This document shows positions 62,465 through 64,000 of a stretch of DNA of 64,000 nucleotides, piece after piece. The DNA lies in contig OZ007506.1 of assembly GCA_963931865.1 (NCBI GenBank), positions 15,204,242 to 15,268,241 of the forward strand, given 5' to 3'. The translations under genes were made by a program, and so were the position numbers. This DNA is from Axinella damicornis. Its lineage: Eukaryota > Porifera > Demospongiae > Axinellida > Axinellidae. Each line of letters starts with the position of its first letter. Positions within the stretch are counted from its first letter, which is position 1. The notes under the pieces were generated by a model. It saw only the letters and a list, made by a program, of their open reading frames with translations, had not been told where the DNA came from and did no database searches.

Positions 62465-64000
62465 ATGCGTGACTGGCTGTCACATGCAAATGGGATACAC
62501 TCTAGTATAGCTACTGTCCTCCTGTGCAACAATGACCTGCAGCTGGCTGGCACATGCAAATGGGATACACTCTAGTATAGCTACTGTCGATCCTCCTGTG
62601 CGACAATGACCTGCAGCTGGCTGTCACATGCAAATGGGATACACTCTAATATAGCTACTGTCCTCTTGTGCGACAATGACCTGCAGCTGGCTGTCACATG
62701 CAAATGGGATACACTCTATATATCTACTGTCGATCCTCCTGTGCGACAATGACCTGCAGCTGGCTGTCACATGCAAATGGGATACACTCTAATATAGCTA
62801 CTGTCCTCTTGTGCGACAATGACCTGCAGCTGGCTGTCACATGCAAATGGGATACACTCTATATATCTACTGTCGATCCTCCTGTGCGACAATGACCTGC
62901 AGCTGGCTGTCACATGCAAATGGGATACACTCTAATATAGCTACTGTCCTCTTGTGCGACAATGACCTGCAGCTGGCTGTCACATGCAAATGGGATACAC
63001 TCTAGTATAGCTACTGTCCTCTTGTGCGACAATGACCTGCAGCTGGCTGTCACATGCAAATGGGATACACTCTAGTATAGCTACTGTCCTCTTGTGCGAC
63101 AATGACCTGCAGCTGGCTGTCACATGCAAATGGGATAATCCTGATGCACTCTAGTATAGCTACTGTCCTCCTGTGCGACAATGACCTGCAGCTGGCTGTC
63201 ACATGCAAATGGGATACACTCTAGTATAGCTACTGTCCTCTTATGCGACAATGACCTGCAGCTGGCTGTCACATGCAAATGGGATAATCCCGATGCACTC
63301 TAGTATAGCTACTGTCCTCCTGTGCGATAATGACCTGCAGCTGGCTGTCACATGCAAATGGGATACACTCTAGTATAGCTACTGTCCTCTTGTGCAACAA
63401 TGACCTGCAGCTGGCTGTCACATGCAAATGGGATACACTCTAGTATAGCTACTGTCCTCTTATGCGACAATGACCTGCAGCTGGCTGTCACATGCAAATG
63501 GGATAATCCCGATGCACTCTAGTATAGCTACTGTCCTCCTGTGCAACAATGACCTGCAGCTGGCTGTCACATGTAAATGGGATAATCCCGATGCACTCTA
63601 TAGTATAGCTACTGTCCTCCTGTGCAACAATGACCTGCAGCTGGCTGTCACATGCAAATGGTCTAGTATAGCTAGCTACTATCCTCCCATGAATAACAAT
63701 GACCTGCAGCTGGCTGTCACATGCAAATAGGATAATCCCGATGCACTCTAGTATAGCTACTGTCCTCTTGTGCAACAATGACCTGCAGCTGGCTGTCACA
63801 TGCAGATGGGATGCACTCTAGTATAGCTACTGTCCTCCTGCATGTGCAACAATGACCTGCAGCTGGCTGTCACATGCAAATGGGATAATCCCAATGCACT
63901 CTAGTATAGCTACTGTCCTCTTGTGCAACAATGGCCTGCAGCTGGCTGTCACATGTAAATGGGATAATCCCTATGTACTCTAGTATAGCTACTGCCCTCT
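62465..64000. repeat. Minisatellite array 2, runs off the window
   Basis: About 20 units of 70 bp (GGGATACACTC form) or 79 bp (GGGATAATCCCGATGCACTC form), starting after GTAATGCGTGACTGG. Every unit has CAGCTG and ATGCAAAT. Open frames across it are repeat artefacts. The array continues past the right edge. Confidence 0.97.

Noticed and set aside
61440..64000. CRISPR-like array
   Set aside because: Units of 70-79 bp are repeated whole, with no unique spacers; this is a minisatellite in an animal genome.
1..64000. tRNA and rRNA genes
   Set aside because: No B-box-like GGTTCGAATCC context with a fitting cloverleaf and no rRNA-like block was noticed by eye; a proper covariance-model scan was not possible.

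Overview
The window looks like nuclear DNA of an animal. It has GT-AG spliced genes with many short exons, one very long multi-exon ion channel gene, a Ty3/gypsy LTR retrotransposon, and a very dense load of short TIR and foldback (MITE-like) elements, minisatellites and long poly-G runs. The frequent TAGC-type simple repeats and the sequence texture suggest an early-branching animal, perhaps a demosponge. That is an impression only; no ribosomal or mitochondrial marker is present to test it.

Left part (1-14 kb). Two minus-strand exons resemble the C-terminal half of an SNM1A/DCLRE1A-type DNA cross-link repair nuclease, and both carry apparent frameshifts. Between them lie a 2.5 kb minisatellite of mixed 23/25 bp units and an almost pristine 5,532 bp Ty3/gypsy element. 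That element has one 1,498-codon gag-pol frame, LTRs differing at one base in 466, and a CACAG target duplication. Its integrase is encoded before the reverse transcriptase, as in Gmr1-type elements. Right of 9 kb come composite repeats, a hAT-type MITE with a perfect 8 bp target duplication, and mostly gene-free DNA.

Middle (14-25 kb). A partial tandem copy of the 3' end of the channel gene lies at 14.3-17.6 kb. Its large exon is split by a poly(A)-tailed insertion with an intact 282-codon reading frame of unknown family. Further right are tandem 'TATAATGGGTCC' units, a perfect 127 bp-arm palindrome, and a long inverted repeat whose two arms each hold the same two-exon fragment of a Tudor-like gene.

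Right part (25-64 kb). One gene dominates: a TRPA-type cation channel on the minus strand. I trace 33 exons from a tentative start at 61212 to a stop at 24986. They join in frame to 4,443 nt, or 1,480 residues. Order: acidic N-terminus, about 16 ankyrin repeats built largely from a tandemly duplicated four-exon cassette, six membrane segments with a pore loop, a TRP-like helix, micro-exons and a coiled-coil acidic tail. The introns are packed with mobile elements, including a TIR element with 8-9 bp target duplications that holds a RecQ-helicase-like fragment. The 5' end of the gene sits in one arm of an inverted repeat enclosing a minisatellite; a larger array of the same about 70-79 bp unit runs off the right edge.
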